Shown one piece after another: positions 42,671-51,995 of a DNA stretch of 59,808 bases. The notes beneath the pieces are model-generated. The model saw only the letters and a program-made list of their open reading frames with translations, searched no databases and had not been told where the DNA came from. The stretch is from the NCBI RefSeq assembly GCF_036985595.1, contig NZ_BTPU01000012.1, positions 1 to 59,808 of the forward strand, given 5' to 3'. The position numbers and the translations under genes were made by a program. Source of the stretch: Vallitalea maricola. Lineage in GTDB: Bacteria > Bacillota > Clostridia > Lachnospirales > Vallitaleaceae. How positions within the stretch are numbered: position 1 is the stretch's first letter; every line of letters starts with the position of its first letter.

Positions 42671-43654
42671 ATGAAAAAGAAAAAAAGAAATATTAATGTA
42701 AAGAAGCTAACCATTATTATTACTATCATCATGACTTTTCTAGTATTATATATCGTTATAATTGCTAAAGATAAAGTGGATGATGATGGAGATAAAACTG
42801 TAGCTTATATAAATGATGAACCTATATCTCTAAGAGAATTCAAGCAATGTTTTTCTTCTCAACAAGATTTGGATTATATGATAAGAATAAAGATTGAGCA
42901 ACTATTATTCAGAGAGAAGAACATAGTGGAAGATATCTCTTATAAAACTTTTATCAAAAGCTTCATCAAAGAGAATGAAAGACGAAAAAAAGCTGTAGAT
43001 AAAGGTGAAATCATCTATGGACCTAAGCAATTTCAAGAAGATGATTATTATAGTTATTTGCACAGTAAAAGAGTATTGCTGTTAAAAGAAATATTTGCAG
43101 AAGATGAATTTGCGATTGAAGATGAAAAACTAAAGCTATACTATGATAATAGTAAAGAGCTATATCCAGATTATAAGAAACAAGATTATATAGAAGCTAG
43201 ATTAATAAAAATATCATCACTTGATAGACGAGATAAAAAATTGACAGCTTCAGATATAAAAGAGTTAATTGATACTCATGACAATATTTTTGATAATCAA
43301 ATGGATTTTAAGGATACCATAGAGGAAAAGGGTTATAAAATGGATGTCATAGATAGAGTGTTTGATGAAACTACAGCAAGGAATGATATAAAAATTGAAT
43401 ATAGTATATATAATCCAATTTCTAGATTGAAAGTCAATGAGATAAGTGAGGTTATAGACTATAATGGGGCTTTTTATGTTATCAAATGTATCAGTAAAAA
43501 AGAGGGGAGTTATTATTCTTTTGAAGATAAGAAAGATATAATATGGACTAGATATAATGATGAAAAATATGAAGAGCTGATACAAAAACAAATGAATGAA
43601 TCAGAAGTTAAGATTGTTGATGATAGTTTGGATGTAAATATTAAAGATAATTAG
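42671..43654 (+). CDS. PrsA/SurA-like extracytoplasmic folding factor candidate
   Basis: A 327-residue protein with an N-terminal membrane helix (LTIIITIIMTFLVLYIVIIA), then an outer part. That part opens with a SurA/PrsA-type pattern (VAYINDEPISLREFKQCF, then a helix set). The body, YLHSKRVLLLKEIF and LKVNEISEVIDYNGAFYVIKCISK, recalls PPIase-type chaperones, but no clear rotamase active site is visible. It starts two bases after the beta-helix gene, within the same operon. It therefore probably helps that secreted protein fold. A terminator follows at 43670. Confidence 0.7.
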   Translation: MKKKKRNINVKKLTIIITIIMTFLVLYIVIIAKDKVDDDGDKTVAYINDEPISLREFKQCFSSQQDLDYMIRIKIEQLLFREKNIVEDISYKTFIKSFIKENERRKKAVDKGEIIYGPKQFQEDDYYSYLHSKRVLLLKEIFAEDEFAIEDEKLKLYYDNSKELYPDYKKQDYIEARLIKISSLDRRDKKLTASDIKELIDTHDNIFDNQMDFKDTIEEKGYKMDVIDRVFDETTARNDIKIEYSIYNPISRLKVNEISEVIDYNGAFYVIKCISKKEGSYYSFEDKKDIIWTRYNDEKYEELIQKQMNESEVKIVDDSLDVNIKDN

Positions 43655-43669
43655 AATGATAATATATTT

Positions 43670-43714
43670 AACTCTTTGATTGTTGTTTGATATAAATAGC
43701 AATTAAAGAGTTTT
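43670..43714 (+). terminator. Terminator of the beta-helix operon
   Basis: AACTCTTT (43670-43677) pairs with AAAGAGTT, with ATTG/CAAT inner pairs, then TTTATTT. Confidence 0.75.
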
Positions 43715-43857
43715 ATTTATGCGTAATTTGTAATATTAGTACTATTATACTAATGAAATGAGTGATAAACATATTTGATTTATGTAATTGAATTTGCTAT
43801 AATTAAATAGGATATAATAAACAGGATGGTGTAAATTAATAAGGAAAGGATAGATAA

Positions 43858-44631
43858 ATGAAAGTATTAACGTTTAAAGACATTAAGAGTGATATAAAGC
43901 ATATAATCAGTAAATGTGGGGTAGAACTATATGTGATTCAATTCATTATGATTTTATTCAATGTGTATAGTACATACAAACAATATAGTGTTTATCCGAA
44001 GAAAGATACAGTACCAGCTCTATCGGATGCTTTGTTTACCATTATTGAAATGCTGGTAACAGCTATATTAACAATTATTATTGTTACAATAATAAATAAG
44101 GTTTATGAAGCAGAGGATTACAATAAAAAAGAAGTCATTGCTAATTCAATCAAGAAACTTCCTAGATTTATTCTTGGATATCTTATAATTGGTGGTTTAA
44201 TGTTAGGAGCTCTGATAGCATATTCTTTCATACAGATTATTTTACGATCACCATTTTTTGCTTGGATTCTTGGTATAGTTCTTATAGGTGTGTATATTTA
44301 TATATTAATTAGATTCTGTTTAGCGAAATACATTCTTGTTATAGAAAAAGATAGTGGATTAGTTTCAAGAAGCAAAGAATTCTATATGATGGATAAAGTT
44401 ATCATGATAAAATATTTTATAGTTGCAATGCTCACTGGAATCATACCTATAACACTATTTATTTCATTACCTGGTTGGTTGGGTATGGAATTAAGCAAGA
44501 CAGCATTTTTAGTAACAAGATTAATTATTAATGTAATTAATTTTATTTTAACTCCATTAATCAGTATAGCAGGATTATCTATATACAAATATTTTATTGG
44601 TAGAAATATCAAAAGAGGAGATACAGTATAG
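43858..44631 (+). CDS. Six-helix membrane protein of unknown function
   Basis: A 257-residue protein with about six predicted helices (near residues 24-42, 57-79, 98-122, 131-153, 186-209, 222-247). It resembles membrane domains of GPDPase-like or DUF975-type proteins by layout (ITKFCLAKYILVIEKDSGLVSRSKEFY-type loop between helices 4 and 5), but the match is weak. It is alone between terminators, with AAGGAAAGG before the ATG. It ends at a strong two-way terminator facing the gene at 44759. Confidence 0.7.
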   Translation: MKVLTFKDIKSDIKHIISKCGVELYVIQFIMILFNVYSTYKQYSVYPKKDTVPALSDALFTIIEMLVTAILTIIIVTIINKVYEAEDYNKKEVIANSIKKLPRFILGYLIIGGLMLGALIAYSFIQIILRSPFFAWILGIVLIGVYIYILIRFCLAKYILVIEKDSGLVSRSKEFYMMDKVIMIKYFIVAMLTGIIPITLFISLPGWLGMELSKTAFLVTRLIINVINFILTPLISIAGLSIYKYFIGRNIKRGDTV

Positions 44632-44681
44632 ATTAGAATTAATAGTATTATACTAAAAAAATAAATAGTTAAAAGCTAATA

Positions 44682-44727
44682 AAAGCGGCGAATGACATAG
44701 TAATAAAATATGTTATCTGCCGCTTTA
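44682..44727. terminator. Two-way terminator between convergent genes
   Basis: AAAGCGGC (44682-44689) pairs with GCCGCTTT (44719-44726), and the loop has a second stem TGACATA/TATGTTA. Flanking A and T runs make it usable from both sides. Confidence 0.85.
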
Positions 44728-44758
44728 ATTATATTTGAATAATAGGTATAGCTATTAT

Positions 44759-46828
44759 TTATAAAGCTCTGATATTTGATAGATTACATTTGGTTTTACC
44801 AGTGAATATAACAGAAATAAGGAAGTTTTCTTTTACTGGAGTGGAAGACTCTATATTATCAGTGGAGATTTTAGCTCTTTTTTCATGTTTGGTCACTTCA
44901 ATTACAGGATTAATAGCTCCTCGTCCAATAGCTGTTTTTTCAGTATATTCATATGTTTTTTTCATAGCAGCTTTTTCTGCATCTTCGTATTCATCATATC
45001 GTAGTATATTTCCAGGTACAATGACATTATAGTATAGTAGCATATTATTTTCATATACAGGATTTATTATAATATCAACACATACGGATATTTCACCGGC
45101 TGCTGCTCCCATTGCATTAGCTACATGAGCATATTTGGGAATAATGCATTTGGTACCTAATCTTTCTGCAACTCTTGGTAAAAATATTTTAGATGGAGCA
45201 CCTATCCCGATTAGAGGTAGGTCTGTTCTGAAATCTATATTACAGTATTTTCCTTGACCTGTGAAAGCGTGTCTTAGAAGTTTTTGCTGAGTTGCGTATG
45301 TAATTATATCTTCATTCTTAGCTTTTTTATTAGCATGATTTGTTGAATGGACGATATTTTCATAGTCAATGAGTTTATCAGCAATCATTAGATAAATGTT
45401 TTCACATACTGTATCATAGATTTTTTTACATAATTGATTGACTTCAAAACCATATTGTAATGCAAACTGTTTAACTGCAAGGGTTGCGGCTTCTACATCC
45501 CATTGGTCGAATTCTCCATTAACATGCATTATATCTGTTGGAGTAAGAGAACTTTTCATTATGATACTGTTATTGATCAGTCCATCTAGTCTTAGATTAT
45601 ATATGGATATATCACAAATTTCACATAGAGTAGATATATCTACAGGACCATAACTTAATGCTTTTACTATATTCTTTTCATTATGGGTTAGACATTCATA
45701 TGGAATTTCGTCTTTGTCTTTTATAAGATAGCAAAATACTCCTAAAGGTCTTGTATGGGTAGTTTTATTTTTAACTAATTCTTCTAGACAGGTTTTAATC
45801 TGTGGATATTTGCTAGCTAGGCTGCATATAGGTTGAACTCGCCTAGAACCAACAAGAATATTTTCATTTTTATCAATTATAATTTCGCTGTCTCCACCTA
45901 AACCGATTGTACTCATATCTATTGATGGTGTGGATGTTTTATATCCGTTGATATTAGCACCTGTTTCTTCCATAATGACTTGACTGTTTTCTACTATGGC
46001 AAGGTCACTAGTAGTTCCACCCATATCAAGTACAATACCATCATTGAGATTACTAAGTTTTAAAGCACCTGATACACTAGCGGCAGGTCCTGATAGTAGA
46101 GTATCCACTGGTTTTTCTCTTGCATATTCTTCAGTCATGATAGAGCCATCGCCTCGTACTATGACTATACGTACATTAATATTTCTTTTCATCAAATTAT
46201 CTTTTATTGCATCTAAAAAATTATTGAATATTGGAACTATCCTACAATTAAGTAAGCTACTTACCGCTCTTCTCATGTAATTAAGTTTTGAAGATAGTTC
46301 ATGTCCACATATTACTGATTTGTTGTTAATCTCTTTTATGAGTTTCTTAGCTTCTAATTCAAAAACAGGATTGATAACTCCAAAAACTTGTACAACTGCA
46401 TACCCACTAACCATGTTTTGTTCTTTTACTATATCTTCTTTGAACTTGTCCCAGTCAGGTGTAGATATTATATTCCCCTGAGCATCAACCTCTCCATCAA
46501 CAAATAATATATCATCTACAGATGGAAGACCATAGTCATGTCCATATTTTGATATTTCTTCTGGTTTAGACCCAATTAATATTAATTTCCCTCTTGTGCC
46601 TTTGCCTTCAATACAAGCATTAGTTACTAGCGTAGTTGACAGAGATACTGTGCTGATATCACTCATATGTTCTTCAGGTAATTTGTCTAATACGTTATTA
46701 ATACATATTCTCAGATTTTCTACTGTAGTAGGGGTTTTACATGAAGCAAGAATCTTCATACTGTCATAATCGTAAATGACAGCATCAGTAAATGTTCCCC
46801 CTGTATCTATTCCTATTACTTTATTCAA
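44759..46828 (-). CDS. Hydantoinase/oxoprolinase family protein
   Basis: A 689-residue ATP-dependent enzyme of the HyuA/oxoprolinase superfamily. The N-terminal ATPase half starts VIGIDTGGTFTDAVIYD, a phosphate-binding loop of the family, and DMGGTTSDLAIVENS lies near residue 275. The late NAMGAAAGEISV stretch is also typical. Such enzymes open five-membered rings (hydantoins, oxoproline) using ATP. No HyuB partner is present, and single-chain relatives exist in Clostridia, so the substrate is open. The start codon is TTG at 46828, with AAGGATGG before it. Confidence 0.88.
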   Translation of the reverse strand: MNKVIGIDTGGTFTDAVIYDYDSMKILASCKTPTTVENLRICINNVLDKLPEEHMSDISTVSLSTTLVTNACIEGKGTRGKLILIGSKPEEISKYGHDYGLPSVDDILFVDGEVDAQGNIISTPDWDKFKEDIVKEQNMVSGYAVVQVFGVINPVFELEAKKLIKEINNKSVICGHELSSKLNYMRRAVSSLLNCRIVPIFNNFLDAIKDNLMKRNINVRIVIVRGDGSIMTEEYAREKPVDTLLSGPAASVSGALKLSNLNDGIVLDMGGTTSDLAIVENSQVIMEETGANINGYKTSTPSIDMSTIGLGGDSEIIIDKNENILVGSRRVQPICSLASKYPQIKTCLEELVKNKTTHTRPLGVFCYLIKDKDEIPYECLTHNEKNIVKALSYGPVDISTLCEICDISIYNLRLDGLINNSIIMKSSLTPTDIMHVNGEFDQWDVEAATLAVKQFALQYGFEVNQLCKKIYDTVCENIYLMIADKLIDYENIVHSTNHANKKAKNEDIITYATQQKLLRHAFTGQGKYCNIDFRTDLPLIGIGAPSKIFLPRVAERLGTKCIIPKYAHVANAMGAAAGEISVCVDIIINPVYENNMLLYYNVIVPGNILRYDEYEDAEKAAMKKTYEYTEKTAIGRGAINPVIEVTKHEKRAKISTDNIESSTPVKENFLISVIFTGKTKCNLSNIRAL

Positions 46829-47144
46829 TTCTAAACACCATCCTTCAAAAAAATATAACCTTATTAAAATTGTATCTCACCATCTCTTTGTATTCTATTA
46901 ATATTTTGCTAATATTTGGATTATCTTTACATATATACATAAATGATTTACATATGTGGAGATAATAACTATCCTATTGTAGAAATAGTATTCAAGTGCT
47001 AGAATTATATCAACAGATTTATTTAATATTAATAACTAAAATATATAGAAAAAGTTATTTTAATTATTGGTTAGATGATTTTAATTTGAAGTATATTAAT
47101 AGTATAGTATAATTAAACTATACTATATTTTATGAGGTGAGTTT
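46829..47144. other. Divergent region with promoter and palindrome of the DUF3791/DUF3990 locus
   Basis: 316 bases. The right part holds a promoter and a 10-base inverted repeat (47086-47126). The rest is AT-rich; no other structure seen. Confidence 0.6.
47086..47126 (+). promoter_or_regulatory. Promoter and perfect inverted repeat of the DUF3791/DUF3990 locus
   Basis: TTGAAG (47086-47091), 16 bases, TATAAT (47108-47113). ATAGTATAGT (47099-47108) and ACTATACTAT (47117-47126) form a perfect 10-base inverted repeat with an 8-base spacer, covering the -10. This layout is typical for a toxin-antitoxin operator where the complex represses itself. The repressor is not known. Confidence 0.7.
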
Positions 47145-47363
47145 ATGGATAAAAAAACATTAGAATTTACAATCTTCTGTATTGAAAGCTTAGCTGAACA
47201 ATTAGGAATAAGTCCAAAAGTTGTTTATAAATTATTAAACAAGGATTCAAATATTATTAAAAATTATATTATACCTTGTTATGAACCTCTGCATTCTCAA
47301 AGTAAACATTATATAGTAGAAGATTTGATTGAAGTACTTAATGAGAGGGGAATATTAAAATGA
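47145..47363 (+). CDS. DUF3791 protein, candidate antitoxin
   Basis: A 72-residue helical protein with the DUF3791 pattern: LEFTIFCIESLAEQLGISPKVVYKLL, then IIPCYEPLHSQSKHYIVEDLIEVLNERG. Genes of this family sit next to DUF3990 genes in many Clostridia. A ribosome site TGAGGTGAG lies before the ATG. Its end overlaps the next gene by four bases (ATGA). By context it is either an antitoxin or a specificity partner, and the helical pattern around residues 18-30 could be a DNA-binding helix-turn-helix. Confidence 0.8.
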   Translation: MDKKTLEFTIFCIESLAEQLGISPKVVYKLLNKDSNIIKNYIIPCYEPLHSQSKHYIVEDLIEVLNERGILK

Positions 47364-47839
47364 TAGTATATCATGGTTCTTATTGTCTAGTGCAAAACCC
47401 TAATATATCTTTTTCTAGAGAAGCTTTAGATTTTGGTAAAGGATTTTATGTGACAGGTATTAAAGAGCAAGCAGTAAATTGGACTACTAAATTTAAAAGA
47501 AGAGGTAAAAAAGGAATTCTGAATATATATTCATTATCTATTGATAAAATAAAACAAAAGTATATGGTAAAAGAATTTTTAAAATATGATAATGAATGGT
47601 TAGATTTTATACTACAGTGTAGAGGCAGAAGTACTTGTTATTTGGAATACGATATGATTATAGGTGGAATAGCTGATGATAGAGTATATAATACTATAGA
47701 ACTTTACAAAGATAAATTAATAGATAAAACAGAAACTCTTAATAGATTACAATTTTATAAGCCTAATCATCAAATCTGTATAATAAATCAAGATATTATT
47801 AATAAGTATTTAGTCTATAAAAATAGTGAGGAAGTGTAG
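47360..47839 (+). CDS. DUF3990 protein, ADP-ribosyltransferase-like, candidate toxin
   Basis: A 159-residue protein of the DUF3990 family. It opens with MIVYHGS (Tyr4, His5) and then DFGKGFYVT with Tyr30, and a following QAVNWT: the H-Y pattern of the ADP-ribosyltransferase fold. A late conserved NHQICIIN strand holds the usual third block. The fold is used by toxins that modify tRNA or proteins, but no target is known here. It overlaps the DUF3791 gene by four bases and is followed by another small gene three bases after its stop. Fold assignment is inferred from motifs. Confidence 0.75.
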   Translation: MIVYHGSYCLVQNPNISFSREALDFGKGFYVTGIKEQAVNWTTKFKRRGKKGILNIYSLSIDKIKQKYMVKEFLKYDNEWLDFILQCRGRSTCYLEYDMIIGGIADDRVYNTIELYKDKLIDKTETLNRLQFYKPNHQICIINQDIINKYLVYKNSEEV

Positions 47840-47841
47840 TT

Positions 47842-48084
47842 ATGGAAGCGAACAAAACATTATTACAAGCTTTATACAAAAAAATAATCATTGAGTTTTC
47901 AAAAAAAACTGGAAAAGATTTAGATGAAAGTATGGATTATTTTTATACTTCTGAAACTTATGAATTAATCAGTGAAGGTGTCGGTGACCTACATTGTAAA
48001 GGAGTCAAATATTTAACTGATGAATTAATGCTTGAATATGGGTTTATGGAACATAAAAGTTACCCTAAAGATTTGGTACATTAG
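47842..48084 (+). CDS. Small helical protein, third gene of the DUF3990 locus
   Basis: An 80-residue helical protein with the pattern LQALYKKIIIEFSKKTGKDLDESMDYFYTS, then LISEGVGDLHCKGVKYLTDELMLEYG. It is DUF3791-like in size and style but is a different sequence. It begins three bases after the stop of the DUF3990 gene, with GAGGAAGTG before it. A second small partner in such loci is common. Whether it neutralises the toxin is unknown. Confidence 0.7.
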   Translation: MEANKTLLQALYKKIIIEFSKKTGKDLDESMDYFYTSETYELISEGVGDLHCKGVKYLTDELMLEYGFMEHKSYPKDLVH

Positions 48085-48123
48085 TAATAATATAAAAATA
48101 GCTGCTCAGACAGGAGGAATTTA

Positions 48124-48990
48124 ATGAAAGTACTAGTATTAGGTGGAACACGTTTTTTTGGAGTACATCTAGTTAATGCATTAGTAGAAAATGGACATGA
48201 TGTAACAATAGCTACAAGAGGATTAACAAAAGATAGTTTTGGTGAAAAAGTCAATAGAATCATTATTGAGCGTACAAGTCCAGATAGTTTAGCCAATGTA
48301 CTTGGTGATAAATATTATGATGTTGTTTGTGATAACCTTGCTTATTGTTCCAATGATGTTAAATATCTTTTGGATAATATAAAATGTGGAAGATATGTTA
48401 TGACATCAACGGCTTCAGTCTATGATAAATTGCATATGGGTATTGCAGAAAGTGAATTCAACCCTCATACTTATGAACTCAAATGGTGCTCACGTATGGA
48501 TTATCCTTATCCTGAGATTAAAAGACAAGCAGAATGTGCACTATTTCAGGAATACTCTCATTTTGAAGCTGTTGCAGTCAGATTTCCTTACGTAGTGGGA
48601 GAAGATGATTATACTGAACGATTATATTTCTACGTTAAGAACATTTTAGAAGAGAATCCTATGCATATTGATTGCCTAGATGAACAAATACCATTTATAA
48701 AATCTACAGAAGGAGGACAGTTTATCGCATGGATAGTAGAGCAGGATTTCACTGGTCCTATAAATGGCAATAATACAGGTACTATTACATTAGACGAAAT
48801 AATACATTATGTAGAAAAGAGAACAAGTAAAAAAGCTATATATTCAATGACAGGTGCAGAAGGACCATATAATGGTGTGGAATCCTTTAATCTTGATACG
48901 AAACATGCAAATGATTTAGGATATGATTTTCCAGAATTACATGAGTGGATCTATAATCTATTAGATTACTATATACAAGTAAATAAGTAG
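48124..48990 (+). CDS. NAD-dependent epimerase/dehydratase family protein
   Basis: A 288-residue short-chain dehydrogenase/reductase of the extended type. The dinucleotide site is VLVLGGTRFFGVHLVNALVENGHDV at the N-terminus. The usual YxxxK appears as YPEIKRQAE near residue 138. Relatives with 'GGTRFFG' act on nucleotide sugars or are of unknown role. AGGAGG precedes the ATG. It is transcribed after the DUF3990 locus but with its own ribosome site. Confidence 0.88.
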   Translation: MKVLVLGGTRFFGVHLVNALVENGHDVTIATRGLTKDSFGEKVNRIIIERTSPDSLANVLGDKYYDVVCDNLAYCSNDVKYLLDNIKCGRYVMTSTASVYDKLHMGIAESEFNPHTYELKWCSRMDYPYPEIKRQAECALFQEYSHFEAVAVRFPYVVGEDDYTERLYFYVKNILEENPMHIDCLDEQIPFIKSTEGGQFIAWIVEQDFTGPINGNNTGTITLDEIIHYVEKRTSKKAIYSMTGAEGPYNGVESFNLDTKHANDLGYDFPELHEWIYNLLDYYIQVNK

Positions 48991-49114
48991 GATATTTTAA
49001 ATATAGGTCTTATTCTACATATTAATATAATTAATTAGTCTAATTGACAAAATAATACCCTATATGCTAACATCCTATGGAGTGTTAATTACACAAAAAT
49101 AGGAGGAAATATTA

Positions 49115-50137
49115 ATGGAAACACCAGAGTTTATGAAGAAGTACAAGAAAAAGAAGTGTATAAGTCTATTAATTTTAGCAATATTATTAATCGGTGGGGG
49201 TTTAATAGTTTATAAGTGTTTGACTTCATATGAAAATAATACAAATAATCCAACTGTTATAAATAGCATCGAAGACTTTGAAAACGCAATGGCTAACAAT
49301 GATTATATTGAGATGGAAATAAGTGATTATATTGATCTAGGTAGTGTTACAACTGAACGTAATGGTTCTAAGATTTCAGAAACTTATTATATCGGAATTA
49401 ATATTAATGAAAAAATGCTTGTTGTGTCTATAAGAAATGATGAATATCATAGATTGGTTAATGAAACCAGCTCAACATATATACTCAGGGGTACACTTTC
49501 AAAAATCACTAATAACTTACGTGATACACTAGAAGAATTACTAGAAGATGCCATTTCTCCAGAAGAATTGGATGAACTTATGTATGAAGATTTCTTATCT
49601 TGGGAAACACCATTTGGTGCACTTACATCAAAAATAATAATATTATTTTTCTTATTCATACTAATTTGCGTGTGCATATATATATTATGTAAGAATACTA
49701 AGAGCATGAGAAAGTTGAAAAAACAGCACGGTAGTGATTTCCAGATGTTCTGCGAAAAAGTTGATACAGAGATGAAAGCTCCTACCGCATTAAGAAAAGG
49801 TGCTGTTACTGTAACACAGAATTACATTGTAGCTAATAGTCCTTGTACATTCTTTGTTATGCCTATTAACGAGTTAATGTGGGTATATAGAGGAGTAACT
49901 AGATATTATAGAATAATAGAAAAATCAAATATTACATTTATATCTTCTAATAAAGCAAAATATCAGATTACATCAATGAATAAAAGAAACATTAATGATC
50001 TAATTGAGTATTTTTCACAAGAGGGGCAAAAGTGTATCGTTGGTTATTCAGAAGAACTTAATAAAATGTTTAGAAAAAAACCAGATACTCTTGTTCAACA
50101 GTGGAAGAGTGATAACAACAATATTAATAATCAATAA
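49115..50137 (+). CDS. Membrane protein of unknown function (DUF6709-like)
   Basis: A 340-residue protein with helix 1 near residues 14-31 (SLLILAILLIGGGLIVYKC) and helix 2 near residues 168-192 (IIILFFLFILICVCIYILC). An outer domain of about 130 residues lies between, and an inner domain of about 140 residues follows helix 2. The inner part contains FFVMPINELMWVYRGVTRYY, which resembles DUF6709 proteins, known only as 'membrane protein'. An AGGAGGAAAT site precedes the ATG. The last seven bases overlap the convergent gene at 50131. Confidence 0.7.
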   Translation: METPEFMKKYKKKKCISLLILAILLIGGGLIVYKCLTSYENNTNNPTVINSIEDFENAMANNDYIEMEISDYIDLGSVTTERNGSKISETYYIGININEKMLVVSIRNDEYHRLVNETSSTYILRGTLSKITNNLRDTLEELLEDAISPEELDELMYEDFLSWETPFGALTSKIIILFFLFILICVCIYILCKNTKSMRKLKKQHGSDFQMFCEKVDTEMKAPTALRKGAVTVTQNYIVANSPCTFFVMPINELMWVYRGVTRYYRIIEKSNITFISSNKAKYQITSMNKRNINDLIEYFSQEGQKCIVGYSEELNKMFRKKPDTLVQQWKSDNNNINNQ

Positions 50138-51750
50138 CCTAATTGGGCTGCCTTGGCTGTAACTTCATTTATAGCTTCTTGCAGTCCATTTTCATTTAAT
50201 CTATCAATCATATCATTATAAGCTTCCTCAACACTTTTTTCACTTAAGATAATCTTAACAAATTCATCATTTATATTAACTCTAGATAATCTATCTTTAG
50301 CAGGGGTAGACATAAAAACGATATCATAGTTATAATTGATTATTTTTGTGTTATTATCATGCCATTTCATTTCTCTGATTGACATATCTACAACATCTTC
50401 ACTGCATATAGAATAGTTTAGTACATTTTTTTCATACATTATATCCTGTTGCCATGCTGCCATATTGGACAGAACGTCAGAAGATGGGTAATATTCAAGC
50501 ATATTAATATAATTACCATTCTTATCTTTAGGACGCGTTATTACTATTTCTCCGTCTTTTTCGTCCCAATCCTTACCTTTTATTCCTAATCTACAGGTTA
50601 ATGTACCTTCTTCAGACAGCATCCAATCATAGATAGCTAATATCCTTTCCATTTTCTCATCACTGCATTTAGAACTGAAATAGCTTTCTGACCACCATGT
50701 AGCTTCTGTGTATTTATAGATATTACCATCAGATGCAGGCCACATATGTAAGTATTTCACAGTATCCAGAAAGTTTAGGTCAGGGTTATATCTATCCCAG
50801 ATGTCAGGAATATAATTGTATGAATTACCACAGAAGAATACACCGGCTTTACCTTCAGCAAATTTATTTTTTGCGTCTTCTGTATTAGCTATAGCAAAAT
50901 TCTTGTAAAGTAATCCTTCTTGGTAAAGCTCTTTTAACTGTCCAATGGCATCTATTGCTTTTCTATTAGCATAGGCAGGCATCCATTTTGAATCTTCTTT
51001 GACCCAGCATCTTGGAACATTACTTAATTCTGGGTAACTGCCTAGAAAAAGAAGTGCCGCAAAGTTCATATTATTAATTACTAGACCTATAGTATCATCT
51101 TTACCGTTATTGTCTGGATCGTCTTCAACAAATGCTTTTAGCATTGCTTTGAATTCCTCAAAATTCTGTGGGTCACTTATACCTAGATTCTCCATCCAAT
51201 CTTTTCTAACCATGATTACTCTATCAAGTGCCCATCTATTAACTGACTTATATGTTTGTCTTGGAATCATATAATAATTACCATCGACATACTTTGTTTT
51301 TTTTGCATCTGCTTGATTAAATATTTTTTGAACGTTAGGGTATTCGCTAAGATCTTCTGGTATTGACCTTATAAGTCCTTCCTTAATCCAATTATGATAT
51401 ATAGAATTACCGATTATATCATGAGCAAAGACATCAGGTAATTCACCAGATGCAGCATAGGTAATATACTTTTCACTCCAATCAGACCAAGAGGTTGGTA
51501 TGACCTTAAAGGTTACATTAAATTTTTCTTCTACTTCTTTTAATAGAGCATCGTCCATACCTTTTCTAAAAGAATTTTCAATATCCCAGAAGGAAATTGA
51601 AATCTCTAACTTTTCTTCATATGTATTAGGCATTTTTTCTGGGACATCTTTTTCTATATCAGTTTCTTTGCTTTGAGCACAACCTGTTAGTACAGTGGAT
51701 ATAATTATAAATGTTAGAACAACAGCAATTGATTGTTTTAAAAAATGCAT
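50131..51750 (-). CDS. Extracellular sugar-binding lipoprotein, orphan, family 1
   Basis: A 539-residue lipoprotein with signal ending in LTGCAQS (lipobox Cys24). The fold is that of large LplA-like binding proteins: LEISISFWDIENS near the start, PDVFAHDIIGNS, then NFEEFKAMLKAFVEDDPDNNGKDDTIG near residues 207-230. It is on the minus strand, divergent from the two-component system of cassette B, and has no permease gene beside it. It could supply a second substrate to the cassette B permeases, or serve as a sensor input for the kinase. Confidence 0.88.
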   Translation of the reverse strand: MHFLKQSIAVVLTFIIISTVLTGCAQSKETDIEKDVPEKMPNTYEEKLEISISFWDIENSFRKGMDDALLKEVEEKFNVTFKVIPTSWSDWSEKYITYAASGELPDVFAHDIIGNSIYHNWIKEGLIRSIPEDLSEYPNVQKIFNQADAKKTKYVDGNYYMIPRQTYKSVNRWALDRVIMVRKDWMENLGISDPQNFEEFKAMLKAFVEDDPDNNGKDDTIGLVINNMNFAALLFLGSYPELSNVPRCWVKEDSKWMPAYANRKAIDAIGQLKELYQEGLLYKNFAIANTEDAKNKFAEGKAGVFFCGNSYNYIPDIWDRYNPDLNFLDTVKYLHMWPASDGNIYKYTEATWWSESYFSSKCSDEKMERILAIYDWMLSEEGTLTCRLGIKGKDWDEKDGEIVITRPKDKNGNYINMLEYYPSSDVLSNMAAWQQDIMYEKNVLNYSICSEDVVDMSIREMKWHDNNTKIINYNYDIVFMSTPAKDRLSRVNINDEFVKIILSEKSVEEAYNDMIDRLNENGLQEAINEVTAKAAQLGY

Positions 51751-51995
51751 TAGACTAAGACCCCCAGGAAATAAATTTTATGATATAAAAAGAATTATAT
51801 TTTTTGAATAAATAAAGAATCACTCTATTGTGAATATATCACAGAAAAAGTACTTAGTCAATTATTGTTTAATTAAAATCTACTAAAAAACTTAATAAAA
51901 AAGCATTGGCGAAAAAAATAAAAAGTTTTCATATACTGTTATTTTATGGTATTCTTTATGTATATTTTTAAGATAACAGTAAGGATGGATAAATC

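Noticed and set aside
44759..46828. A two-subunit hydantoinase operon (hyuA-hyuB)
   Set aside because: No HyuB-type gene lies on either side; the single gene is called at family level.
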